Below, piece by piece: positions 12,937 to 25,900 of a stretch of DNA of 64,000 bases. The notes beneath the pieces are model-generated. The model saw nothing but the letters and a program-made list of their open reading frames with translations, ran no database searches and was not told the DNA's origin. A program made the translations under genes and the position numbers. The stretch's first letter is position 1. Each line of letters starts with the position of its first letter. This DNA comes from Quillaja saponaria (taxonomy: Eukaryota; Streptophyta; Magnoliopsida; Fabales; Quillajaceae), in the NCBI GenBank assembly GCA_029379385.1, contig CM055611.1, forward strand, positions 1,984,001 to 2,048,000, written 5' to 3'.

Positions 12937-12980
12937 GAACCAGCCGGTTCTTCAGGCCCAAGAAAAGAACCAACCGGTTC
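12937..12980. repeat. Two near-identical interrupted palindromes upstream of the OCTOPUS-like gene
   Basis: GAACCAGCCGGTTC (12937-12950) and GAACCAACCGGTTC (12967-12980) are direct repeats spaced exactly 30 bases apart, about three helical turns. Each is itself an inverted repeat (GAACC..GGTTC). They lie about 220-260 bases upstream of the TATA box. They might be a transcription-factor site pair, but no factor is assigned. Confidence 0.5.
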
Positions 12981-14189
12981 TGAGTTAATTCTACTTTTTA
13001 AAAGTAAAGAAGAAATAATTAATGATACAAAAACATATTTATATAAGCAATAAAAAATTATAAATCCTACTCAGGTATAATATTATAATGTGAACCGCAA
13101 GTTCAACTAAAAAACAAACTCACTCTTATGTATAATATGAAAATTGTCATATATCAATGAAAATCTTTATCATAAATATTATATATAATGATAAAAAAAT
13201 TGATACTCATATGATACTTTAAATTAAAAAGATACAAAATTAAAAAAATGATTATAGTCTTAAACAAAAAAAAAAAAACGTATGTTGTAAAAATAACCAG
13301 ATATGAAAAATAATATAATCATAATCTCTAGTTCTTAATGGAAATTCTACTCTGAAATAATATTAATGTTATCTATGAATAAATTGATTATCACTTTAAA
13401 AAATGCACAGCTTATGTATATAAGCATAATATATTAATTTTAATGTAAAAATATTTCACTTTTTTTTGGTAATATTGATGGGTTTGATGGAAATAAGTAT
13501 TCCTAATAAAGGTGTTATTTTCATCTTTAAGTCTAAAATTGAATTGGGTGAAATTTGTCATTTTAAATTAAATTAATTCAATCTTAATATATAATTTGAT
13601 ACATTGAATGTCAAGCATCTTGACCTGGTAGAAGATGAAGTTAAGTTGCAGTGAGAGCATCATTTTGCTCTGCCAAAAAAACATGAGAACAATATCAAAT
13701 AATAAATAAATAAATAAATTCTTTCTATCAAATTTTATTCCTCTGCTTATTAAAGTGATTTTATTTCTTTTTGATGCTCTGTTAAATTTTCTTTTGATTT
13801 CCATGGAAATGCATCCGATTTCAAAGATTCCTGTCTGGAGAAAAAGCAAAAAGTAAATCACGCCATCACAATGAAGTTTTGAAGAGAGAGAGAGAGAGAG
13901 ATAGAGAGGTTCTGCCCCTGCCCTGTTTTCTTTCTCTCCTTTTCTCACATTTCGCTTTCTTATTCTTTCTTTCTTTCTCTTGTTTTTTATTTTTTATTTT
14001 TTTTCCTGCTTTTTCTTTTTCCTGTTTTGGGGTTCTTTTTTGTTTTTCAGCTTTCCTTTCCTCCAATCCAAACAAGTCCAAATTGTTATGTGGTTTTCCC
14101 ATTTGGCTCTATTTCGTAACCAAACAACCTCATGTTTCATCATTTTGGTAAAACATTGAAATGAAAAAACAAAAACTAGAGAAGTTTAT

Positions 14190-14250
14190 CCTAAAACGAT
14201 GTCGTTTTTTATCTAATTAGTGTTTTCAACACCAACGTTATCGTTTTAGG
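14190..14250. repeat. Short hairpin with AAAACGAT...ATCGTTTT arms
   Basis: CCTAAAACGAT (14190-14200) is the reverse complement of ATCGTTTTAGG (14240-14250), with a 39-base loop. The left arm also begins an internal near-palindrome, AAAACGATGTCGTTTT. It could be a minimal MITE remnant. There is no coding potential. Confidence 0.5.
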
Positions 14251-16232
14251 TGTGCAAAATTATTTTACCTTATTTAGTTGAAAAACTAGGACATGAGCTT
14301 GGGATTAGCTTTAGTTTGGCTTTGCCTTTTACAGATTGGGTACGAACGGCTGTAAAGAGTTCTTTGACAAATTGATAAACAAACAAAGTGACACTAAAAA
14401 CACTAAAATTGTTTCAATTATTCAAATTAAATCATATGGTGAAAGACATAGAATACTTCATCAATTTACTTTCAAAAGGGAACCTTGTTTTTTCCCTATA
14501 ATTAACCTGAGTTTCCCAATGGCAAACTCACTCATCCCTATCACATTCGGTATCATCAAATTCTCCCACATTAACAAGTATTTTGGTCTAGTGTTTGTTA
14601 TTGGTTATATTCATTTTGTCCACCACATATCGATGTCTTTAAAAATTAGTTTATCAAGAATAGTGTTATAGTTGAATCAAAATGAGAGTTGACTTACGTA
14701 ACAAATCTATGCTAAGTATAATAAAGTAAATCAATAAAAATAATTTATTCTAAAATAACTAATCACAAAATAAATACACTAACAAAAATACATCAAATTA
14801 ACAACTTAATATACTTTATCAGATATATTTATAGGAACATTTAACACTTGTTAGTATGAACACGAATTGATGCAACTTGCTATTAGAGAAGGCTAAGTAC
14901 ACATCAACATATGTGTAAAATTGAATTAAAATTTGATGGACAGATACTCATGAGTGTTACTTGTGATATTATTCATATTTGTGTTTTTTTTATTTTTAGA
15001 AGAAAATATAATTAGGATTATGAGTGCGCACGTGTGAATGTAAGGAATACATTGTTTACATGCATACATTATGTTAATTTGTATGATACACATGAATACA
15101 TCACCCTTGGATTGATTCCTCGTCATTTCCAAGTCAAACAGAGCTTGGGACCCACATAAATCCACATGCTTATCTGCATAAGTAATTGGAAAAGCTGTAC
15201 ACCCACGTGTGGTGAACAGATACCAATTGGTGTACTAGCGAGTAGAGTAGCATCTCTCTCATAGAGGTTGCTATGACTCACAAGTTCATAATTAGTACAA
15301 GGTCTGGTTGAGTTTTTTAAAAAAAGAAAAAAAAGAAATGGAAATTAATGAGGGCATGGGGCTTGTGTTGTGTAGGAATCCATAATGGACCAACCCACCG
15401 CTGAGTCACGAGAGAAACCCGCCCGCCCCTCGCGTAACTATATTGTTATTGTAGGGTGCATGGCTATAGGCTATGGCTACGTGCACGGTCATTCATTTAA
15501 CAAAAATTATAAATAATGTCTTTTTTTTTTTTTTTTAATATCTTATAATGAATTTATATTCTTAATAATATTAATTCTAAGATTTGTTTGAAATTTTTTT
15601 TTTAATTTTTGTTTCAAACTTTTTATACCACTTTTTTTCGATTTTTAATTTAAAATATTAATTGAGCAAAACAATTTTTTTTTTTTAAATCACATAGTAT
15701 AAAATTAAAAAATAAATTCATTATATAATTATTAATGAAAGATTACAAAGTTCTCATTATCTTTTTTCATATTTTTTCTAAAATCATTTAAAGAATAAAA
15801 ATATTATTTTCAAATTCAACTTGATTGCTATTATTTTTTCATGACGAGAACTACTTTTTTTAATATATATATAAACATATTAAAGAGGATAATGAAAGAA
15901 TAATTAATTTTAAAATATTTATTCTTCAATTAATTACTAAATAACAAATTTTAGTTTTCTAACTTAAATATTTCATTTTTAAAATAATTAATCTACTTAA
16001 TTAAAAAAAAATTAAGGATAAAAGTGGCATAAGAAATTTCAATCTAAAATTTAGGATTTTTTTTTTTTAAATTAAAAATATAACTTTATTATAAATTTTT
16101 TAAAAATATCAATAAAAAAATAAAACTTTTCCATATTTTTTTCTTCTTTTTAAGTTAATGCTAACATAATTGAAAAAGATTGTTTGTAATTATGTATATC
16201 AATTTAGGTATTTATTTTCGATTTTTCTTTTC

Positions 16233-16343
16233 AAGTATCCTCATACTTCTTGAGTTTAAGTCTAATTTCATTCAAAATTTACGATTTTATAAGTATCCTC
16301 ACACTTTTTGAATTTAAGTCTAATTTCATTCAAAGTTTACGAC
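16233..16343 (+). repeat. Two-copy tandem repeat, period about 58
   Basis: AAGTATCCTCA(T/C)ACTT begins both copies (16233 and 16291), and both continue through TTTAAGTCTAATTTCATTCA. There are only a few mismatches. It is non-coding. Confidence 0.75.
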
Positions 16344-19300
16344 TACTATTCTCACAAATATTTTCATTCAAATTTCTAATATTATAGAGATACTAATCAC
16401 TGAATTCGAAGATGTTTTACTTCTTAAAGCCATACTTTGTAATGATAGAGGCCAATTCCCCACTGCCAATTTCCCATTGTATACGTATTAACAATAGCTG
16501 GTGTGTCATGTGGGTGATTGTATTTGTTGCATGGAATGAGGCGTAAAGTGCTCTACTGTCCTGTTCCTCTCTCTTCATCTTTACCTTTTCCTTTTTTTCT
16601 TTTATAAAGAAAATGGGTTTTTGGGTTTGTCTCTTTCTCTCACTAGGGTTTGGTTTGTCTTTCTAGCTAGCTATATAGGACTTATTTTGTTGGATTGGTA
16701 ACATTGATTAATTGATCTGATAAATTCCCACATATATCCAAAGTGGATAGAGCATGCATGAGTGGAAAATAAAGTCTATTTTTGAGACAAAAATTGTCCT
16801 TCTATGGCTTCGTATGATTCTATTAGCCAATAAGAAACATATATACCCATTATGTTAAATATAACTTTTTCCAATGGGGTGCATATTTTTGTTTTGTTGA
16901 ATTTCTGTCTTTGACAAATACATACTCTGTCTTTCTCTTATCTCAATCAAAAAATTAGTGAGTGAATGAACAAAATGTATCAAAATAATTAATCTAACAT
17001 AAGCCAAGTCTATGATTATGATAAAGACAAAAATTGAAAAGAATGATATAATAACATAAAAATATTGCAGCAAAGTATTGGAGCATACCTATAAAAATCT
17101 TTGTTTTTTTTTACTGATGGCATGGAAAGGAACTAATTAGTACTATTCAAGCATGCAAACAAAGATTATATATGGAGAGATATATAACACTTTAAGATTT
17201 GAAGGGGTGGCATACAGATTTTTTTATGTTAATTTGTTTTCTGTTTTTGTTTTTTTTTTTTTTTTGTTTAGTAAGGAAACTGAAGATTCTGTGGTCAGAG
17301 CAGATGGTTATTTTGTCCCTCCCAAACCTTTGATGCAGCGAGAATGAGCTTTCTTTCCCATTCTTTAAGTTCTTGTCATTTTCTAATTGAAAAGAACAAG
17401 TGAAGTTCTTTGTTTCAGTTTTAAACCCCAAATGTAAACCATAGAAATAGAAAGTAACAATTAATTCTACAACATATAGTAATAGTGGATTCGGATCATT
17501 TTATGTGCTTCATCTTCAAGAACATGAGAAAAATCAATTTTAGATCTAAATTGTAAATCTTTTTTATAATTAGATACACTTTTGGGAGGGGGAGTATGAA
17601 ACTATTGAATTGGAACAAAACCCTTTCCAGTACAGGAGAAGATCCAAATTCAGTAATAGCTATCGTTTGTGTGATTCTAGTTGCATATAGCAGGTTAAGC
17701 ATCAAGAGCTACATGTATAGCTATTAAATTTAAATAAAATAAAGAAAAACATAGCTATTTAATTTTAATTAATTGGTGAAAATAGTGACATTTATGGCTC
17801 TTTATAGAGTTCACTTTCATGCTAAGTAAATCATGAAGAAAAAAAAAAAAAAAAAAAAGGTTTTGAATTGATAACAGCTATCCTATATGATATGCCTTTT
17901 AATTAATGAAACATTACATTGATATAAACATGCGCATCTATAGATTCCACTAATCTTTGCCTGAAGTCATTATATCAAATAATGTTGTCTCAATATACGT
18001 TTAGATCATTATTGTCCATAATAACACAAGCCATATATTCAAGGACAAAGTGATTCTCCAAATGACTTTTATTAAAAAATATTTAAATTAAATATCTTCT
18101 CATTTTTTTTAGTCTTATCAAATAAAATAAATTCTATGGATTCGGTGAATGACATGCTAGTTTCAAATTATCGTACAATAACCCTTATATTATCTATTAA
18201 TTATTTTAATATTGTTAATTAGTATTATTATTGAGTTCGAGTAATGTGAAAAACACACACAAAAAGAAGAAAAAAAAAAAACAATACAAATACATGCCTA
18301 ACTGTGGGGAAAAAGAAGAAAGGGCAAAGGATCAAACTCATCATTACAAAAGAAAAATGAATGCAAAAGGACAAACTAATTGAGTCATTTATTACCCCAC
18401 ATACACACACAGCGCATACAAATCAGAGGCTTTTGAGTTTTCTGGATTAAAAACAATGTATAGAATGATAACCCACTTTAAACAAAGCCCCTATCTTGGA
18501 CCCAACATGCCTCTATCTAAAACTTCTTTCACATTTTGCCCCATTATTGATGAGTTGCATTATTTTGACAAATATTTACTTAGATAATATCAAAAACCAC
18601 AATGCTTTTCTTAATCATACCACAAAAACTTTTCAATGAAAGTAATATAATAAAAAATTAACTCCATTTTTTTTTACCGTTAACCACAACACATGGCATC
18701 CATCTATCCTAATGATATTGCATAAACAGTCTTTGGGATGTTGATTTCCAGCTTATCTTCTGTTTAACATTCTCTTTTCTTTTTTTTAATCTCAATGGGC
18801 CTCATAACAAAGTGCCTAAAATGACTATGATTAGGAATTTTTTGAGCAATTAGGCTACACATGAAGTAGGTCTATCATGGGACAAAGTTTTAATTCTCAA
18901 AATCCCATGAGGTAGTACCTATCATAGCCTTGATATATGATATAATTATCCATGTAGAGTGAAGGAATCCCAATGAAGAATGTAGAGTTTGGCATGTTAC
19001 TAAAGCAAGACAAAGGGGCAGAGTTAAGCATACGGGAGGAGAATATCTAGGCATACCTTCCTAGGGATTTACAAATATTCCGATGGATTGGTGTGTTTAT
19101 TAATTATTTGTGTGTATTTTGAGAGCTATATTATTCACTGCCAAACCTTGAGACTGCAAAAAGAAAACAAAAACCCAAAAGAATAAAGAAAATAAAGAGA
19201 GCACTTATAATATAGTTTTATGCTAGAATTGCATGAAAATCATCAGTAGAATTGGTTTCCAAAGTTGAAAGGATAGGAAAAAGAAAAAGATGGTCTTTGC

Positions 19301-19911
19301 TTTTTCTATCAGCCCTTTTTCTTTTCAATGAAAATAAAGTGGTAGACTGATGGAGCTATGCTTAGAAAGGATGTGCATGAAAGAAGAGTGTTCCCACATG
19401 AATGTTAGCCCATCCCCAAAAGAACAAAACCGTTTTCTCATATCAAAGGATGACCATATTTAATCTCTCTTTCTAAGGAATACCCTTTTTTCTTTTTTTT
19501 CTTTGTTGGATATAGAGCCCAACATGCTAATCTTACCATAACATGGTTTGTGGATTATCGTGAGTCCAGTAGAGTATTTCAAGTTGGGCTTCAATAGTCC
19601 CAAGCTTTGAGCATTTAACCTGGTTACATGCACATCCAGGTCCAGTAGAGTATTTCTAATATTATGAGGCTACTCTTTTAGATTTTTCAAATTCCTTTAC
19701 AATAATTTTTTTTTTTTATGTACATTTTGGGTAAGTCAAACTTTGATCAATAGCTTAACAAGAAAATAGAATCTAACTTCTCAGTTTTCTGCTCTGAAGC
19801 AAGGCAATCTCATTGGTAATTCCTAGCAAAATTGGTTCAAGATACTCTTCAGACTTTCTCCTCCCTATGACACAAGGTACCCTGTGAACTTTCCAAGTAA
19901 TGGAAATATAT

Positions 19912-22900
19912 TTACACGGTGCAGAGATTCTCCTTCAACATTTCAAGAATCTTGTCTGAGAGGCTCTCAGCAAATGTTCCTAACAATGGTTCCATTCCCG
20001 AAATATCTGCTCTACTTCCGCAAGAATCATTGTTCTGAGAACATACCAATCTTGCAACTTTATTGACTTTCTCTGTAATTAATGGAAGTAATTCAGCTGC
20101 CTCATCAAACAACTTAACTCCAGCTTCTCCCAAGAATTCATCACTATAACCCAAAATTCCTAGTTTTGCAAACATGTGGGCGGCAGTGTCAGCTGCAGCA
20201 TTTAAACTGAGTAATGCTTCCTTGCATGCAATTACTGTTTTCTGCACTTCACCCACTTGAGGAAGACATTCTTTCTGGTCTCTGCAGTTACTCTTTTCCA
20301 TGTAAATTGCTTTTTCGTTGACCTGACATCTAGTTAATTCACATATTGAGGAAGTGTAGTCAGAATCCACTGAGCTTTGTGCTGGATTCTTCAGTTCCTA
20401 CAGTTGGAATCCAAAGCAGCAATATTTAAGCAAGGATATTCATAGTTCTTTATATTACTTGCTAGTATACAACCGACCTCTTATCCGGAATGCAAAAATC
20501 ACACGAGAGTTTCAAAGCCAGTATTTTCAACACAATTATGAAGGATAAAGACATCACACAAATATACTAATGATGAATATTGTTTTGACCATGAGGATGC
20601 TAATGATGATAGAGTATTGGACTTATAATGCTTCATATGATAAGAGACCAAATTGGTTATTATCAAGAAAATAGAATAACATTTACTTTTGTCCTTAGTA
20701 TTTTTCATAATGCCTCTTCATCATGTTCAATTGCAAGAAAAGGACAGGACTTTGCACAGCTGATTGAACATACCTGTTGTTTCCAAGAATCTTCTAATGG
20801 GTTTTCTGATTTAACATGAGTTGAAGTTTCCTCCTTGCAGTTCTTGGTTTTACTAGCCATGCCTTTATCTGGCGTGCCAAAAAGTCTCCTGCAGCCACCA
20901 AGATAATCCTGTTTCAGAACATACCGTGCGGAGTACCTTCTCATGGATGATTTTCTTCTCTCTATCTGCTTGAACAGACAATACATAAAAACAAGCATAA
21001 ATATAATATGCTGAAATAATCATTGTATCACACTTAGGATCAATCAAATTATAAGTTTTTCCTCCTGACTGTTGAGCTATACCCTATCTAGATTCACCTT
21101 TTTGTTCCACTTGTGATCCTACACTTTCTCAGGCTACTGATTTTTCTTGTTCAAGCTATGATTTGCATCTTAAAGAAGGGAAAACAAAATAAATCATAGT
21201 ACTGAATTAACAAGGAACCTTGGAAAATATGGACCAGAATCTACACTAAAACAAGAAAAGTTGTGGAAGTATAACATGTCATCTCCTGATATACCCGAGT
21301 CATGATTACTACTTTGGAAAATCAGTTTGGTTCAAAAAGAGTGCTAGTAATGTATAATAGAAGCTGAAAGTCAGCTTTAACTGAAAGGAAGAAACACCTA
21401 AATGTCAAAATTATATTCTGAGTTCCACAATGCTGTCCAACAACAAGGCATTCCCTTAGTAGAGAAGTGGAAGAAAGAAAATAACAGACTCCAATTAGTT
21501 ACAAGATCCTTTTTCTAATTTATATTTGAAATCCATCCTCCTAGAAAGAAATATTGGTAACTACTACATGGCCACATGGGATCACTACAAGCAAGAGCAC
21601 TAACCTTGTTTATTGTTGATAAACTGCCAAAATGTTGCTCAAATATATCACCACCTTCAGAATGCGGATTGCAAAAGTTAATGCCAGTTGTTGCTTTCAT
21701 ATTGCTGCAACTAGCGTGATGATTTAAGTTGACACCCTGCTTGTCATCTTGACCCTGGCTACGGCGCCCTAAACCGTACTTATCTTTACTTATCCCAGTT
21801 TTGTCTTGTACTGCAAGCAGCCACTATTTATAAGACAAACCTTCTGGGAAGAGCAAAATATGACGTAATATTATAATCATGAAGTTCAGTATTATATGTA
21901 GAATGCGATCTCACAATATTGACTAGAATAGTATGTTTCTTATCACATTGATGCAATTTTCCAACCAACCTGCACTCAGTGCCAAAGGTGCATTTTGCAC
22001 GAGCTTATACTAAACTAAATAACTAATACACAAGAAAATGCTTATAAAACACCAGTCATCTATTCTTCCCTAATATTGAAAAATATTCTCCCAGTTGAAG
22101 AAACTACAAAAAAAAAGTTGGTTGACATGATCTCTGTCTTATATGCAACCATGAATAAAAACGAAGATAGATAAGTTGTAAGCAAAAGGGAAGGCCTTAC
22201 TTAAAATTGAGGAAGCTTTTGACATCTTTGTGTCCATTAAATTCCGAATCTCAGGGGAATTTAGTAGATCCATGCAAACAGTATAAACAGTAAGCCAGCG
22301 ATTGTCCATTGTAAAAGTTGCTGGAGTTCAAATAATGATACCATGAGCATAAGTGTAAAATACCAGACTAGTTCACAAATCAGATTGAGCACAGACCTTA
22401 GAGTTGTTTGATGCCTCGGAGAACTTTGAAAGTTTCCAGTATCAGGAGAACTTCTGGATGAAATACTGTTACATGAGCTACTACCTCCTAGAGCATGATC
22501 AGATGGCATTTGAACTTCAGGGGTTGGAGAAGCATATCCCTGATCATCACCAACGAATGGAAAAAAAAATTACACGGACAACCTGATATAGGCTAAACAG
22601 AAAAATCTTAGGTCCCCACAAAAAATGCTAGTTGGAGCTAACATTTGGGTTCCTTAGACCTACAATATGCCAAGTTTCATGAAAAGCTCCCCTCTTGTAC
22701 CCAAGATGTCTTTGACTACAATATACTCAAGATGTTGCACTTCACTCACTACAGCGAGGGACTTACTCAGAAAACTAAAGAATTGAGTAGTATGCAGACT
22801 AATAAAGTTTACTTCCTGGAGATTTGATCAGACAAAGTGACAAAAAAATTCGAATTGTCTCCCAACAACTTATATCGACAGGATGGCTATTCAACATATT

Positions 22901-25900
22901 TCAGAACTAGTCCAATTTTTATTTTTATTTTTAATGAAAAATAAATTGTTTGAAGAAATTGTTTTTTCTTACACATGCAATACATCACAAACTTGAAATA
23001 TTAACTGAAAACCAGTCTCTATTGTTGATGTTGCATATACTTTCTTCGTAAATCTGGAATTAATACAAGGAGATGCTAATGCAGGGATTCCTATTTTATG
23101 AAAAATCATGGATAATGGTGTTGATAAAGATATAAACAAGTTAGAGAGCCTCAAAATACCATTCAATGCAGTGGAAAAAAAATTAGAAAAGGAGGGGATG
23201 GCAAGATGGAATACCTCAAGTACAATTTTAAAAGTAAATCAAAATGACAGTTGCTCAAAAATTATGGTCTCTAAACAGATAAAAGGAAATGCATACAAAT
23301 ACCTGGGACGAAGTGAGCTTAAGATCCCCTTGGACAATATTTGAGCTTGTTACTTTGGCTTTTGCCCAATGTGGAAGTCTGGAAACACTAAATTTAAATG
23401 CTGAGGTCTCTCTAGGGCCCCCTCTACTTTGCCTGTTGCTTCCAAGTGACCAAACCTCCTCAGAATTAATTTTGTATTGCTGGTCTTCCTCTTCACCGAG
23501 TATGATATGACTAAAAGCTACAGGCTGTGCTAAGCTTCTTGGAGATAATGGAGTTTGTTTCTCAGTTATTCTCTCCAGTATTCTAGTAGACATAAGTGCA
23601 GGCACTTTCCAAACGAAAACACAACCATCACCACCAACCTGAATACAGTAAGTATAATTCATGGATGTTTCCATTTTATATTGAAAAAGAAAGCAAGAGG
23701 AGTCAGCAACAGTCTACTTAGTTTGGGTTATTTTACTGAGTAACTAGATTTCATAGGTTGCAGAAACTAGTTTCAATGCTTTATTTTACTTCAATATATA
23801 TGTTGAAGTTCTGATGAGATTTTTACCAAGACTAGAAGCTGAACTTGTTTGACAGTTTTCAGGATAAGTAACATGTTTAAATATATCCTGCACAGGTTAA
23901 ATGTAGGCTAGAGCATAAGGTTCTCAATTCATTGAAGCTTCTTCACTTTGAAGCTTAAGATGAATCGGATTTTAACATCATACTGAACCCTGATTTTTGT
24001 ATCTTCTTGGATTCAATGTTGAAGCCCATTTATCATTTTGTTTATACTTTTTTGTTCAAGTTGAGCCTGTTTGTCATAATTTTAGTTGGTCTTTCGCATC
24101 AGAGAAAGTGTTAACATTAGTCATATATTGGTTAAATTTGTGCTGATTAAGGTTCTTGAATCTATATGTGCTACTCCATTGTAGAGCTTAAGCTATGATT
24201 TAGATGCTTTTGGCGTGATGATTTAGATGCTTCAACAAGAGTAGTTGGTGAACTTTGTAAGAGATTAAAACTCATTCTTGGGGCGTCACCTATAAGTTTA
24301 AGCTTTTAGGTGGAATGATTATTTGACATGGTATTAGAGCCTCTATAACCAAATGGTCAGGAGTTCGAACCTTGCAGCTACCCATTCTAAAAAATATATA
24401 ATTAAAATTTAAGCACAATGTATGAGAAAGGCATGTGCATTCTCCACATTGACAAGCCCAATGGGCTTGCGAGTGCAGGGCCATAGATTAGGTGGAATGG
24501 TTCTTTGACAAACTTCATGAGAACTAGTTGCTGAAGTTCAAAAGTAAAGCTTAGACTTAGGGTGGATTCAGCTTAAATATGGAATATAAGGAAAAGCTTA
24601 GCCTCAATTCCAAAAGCAATACAGATTCTCAGCAAAGTTTCAGACAAATACAGAGATGTTTTTTTGCCTCCAAGTTAATCCTTCAGATAAGACATCATAA
24701 TAAGGGAGCCATAATAGAAGAATTGGTAGGTCTAGAACAATATCTGATACTTTGCTTTTGGAAATTTCCACTGGAAAAGAACAATGTCATCCTCTATTAA
24801 TAAATATGTAATATGGCTCTTGTGTACAAGAAAACCAGAAGGAAAAGTGTCTCACACGAAGCTAGTTTTAGCATGGTACTTATGAAAATATGGGGCTACC
24901 TGAAAAGTTAGTAAAACAAGAATTCAATAAACTTAGAATGAGAGGCACTACTGTCTATCTGCTCTTCTTGTAGATAATGTCTTCCATAATTTCTTCTTTA
25001 AAACAATCTGACAAGCTACTGGAACATATAACACATGTTTAGGGTTATTTCCTTAAAAAGGGTATGAAAGACAATGACATACCAAGGAAATTTATTGAGG
25101 GTGCCCACAACCAACACTCATGCTAGAAAAAATAAAAATTTAAGCACGAAATAAACTCACAGAAACTATATGCTTGCAATCAGGTAAGAAGATGACACCA
25201 GTTATAACTTCACTATGCCCCAGAGCTTGCATGACAACGTCTCCAGTGATAAAATCATATATGCAGATGGACTTGTTAGAGTAAGAGCAAACCAGGTAAG
25301 TACAGCTAGGGTCCATCGTAACCTGTAAACAGTGTTAGGTTTCAGACAAAGGACAAGATGCTTGTAATATCATGCTGATGACTAAGATAACTCACCTTTA
25401 TTGGGTCTCCAAAATCTTTATCTTGCTTGTATGATCTAATTAGCTTGCCAGAAGCAATGTCAAACGTGTTTATCTTCTTATCCTATGAATATGATAGTGA
25501 ATCATCAGATAAGAGTACTGACATTTTTAGATTGTGATCTTCTTATCTAAACAGTACTACATAGAACCAGTTGATTGAGTGGTTGCCCAAGAAGTTATGG
25601 GGAAGTCTACACTATCAGCTACTTTACCTGTCCCACTGTTACAGCAACCTCAAATTTTGGATCTACAGCCATATCATAAAGAGTTCCATGAGAAGTCATT
25701 TGGTGATGACAACGTGAAATCTTATGACCACTATCTGTTAGAGTAACGTCACAAAGCATCAAAGACCTGCATGAGGGGAAACAAAGAGAGAAGAAAGATA
25801 ACTCTAACCATAAGGGGGAAATTGACAGCAAGAACCAAAATACAAGTGCATCAAAGAACTAACTATGCAATCAGAAAATGAAATGAAGAAAATTACTAGT

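Larger units (their letters stand above)
12781..19911. other. Gene-free intergenic region
   Basis: No convincing gene is seen. The contents noted are: a GA/CT microsatellite with CT-rich tract (13880-14060); a small hairpin (14190-14250); a more GC-balanced patch with CACGTG-type sequence (15170-15480); AT-rich sequence (15480-16430); a 58-base tandem duplication (16233-16343); a promoter-like CT-rich patch (16560-16680) without a downstream reading frame; and A/T runs at 17250 and 17840. The 3' untranslated region of the WD40 gene should lie just below 19912. Confidence 0.55.

Noticed and set aside
13866..14151. Reading frames on both strands around the CT-rich tract
   Set aside because: They are translations of a GA/CT-rich low-complexity tract (poly Ser-Leu, Phe or Lys-Glu). 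There is no family motif and frames are open on both strands for the same reason.
18840..18915. Hairpin TCATGGGA...TCCCATGA as a microRNA precursor
   Set aside because: The arms are only about 8 bases with interrupted pairing, and no known plant microRNA sequence was recognised.
24306..24420. tRNA gene suggested by GTTCGAACC and TGGTATTAGAGC
   Set aside because: There is no cloverleaf, acceptor stem or anticodon arm. The pattern fits a SINE or retrotransposon relic better.
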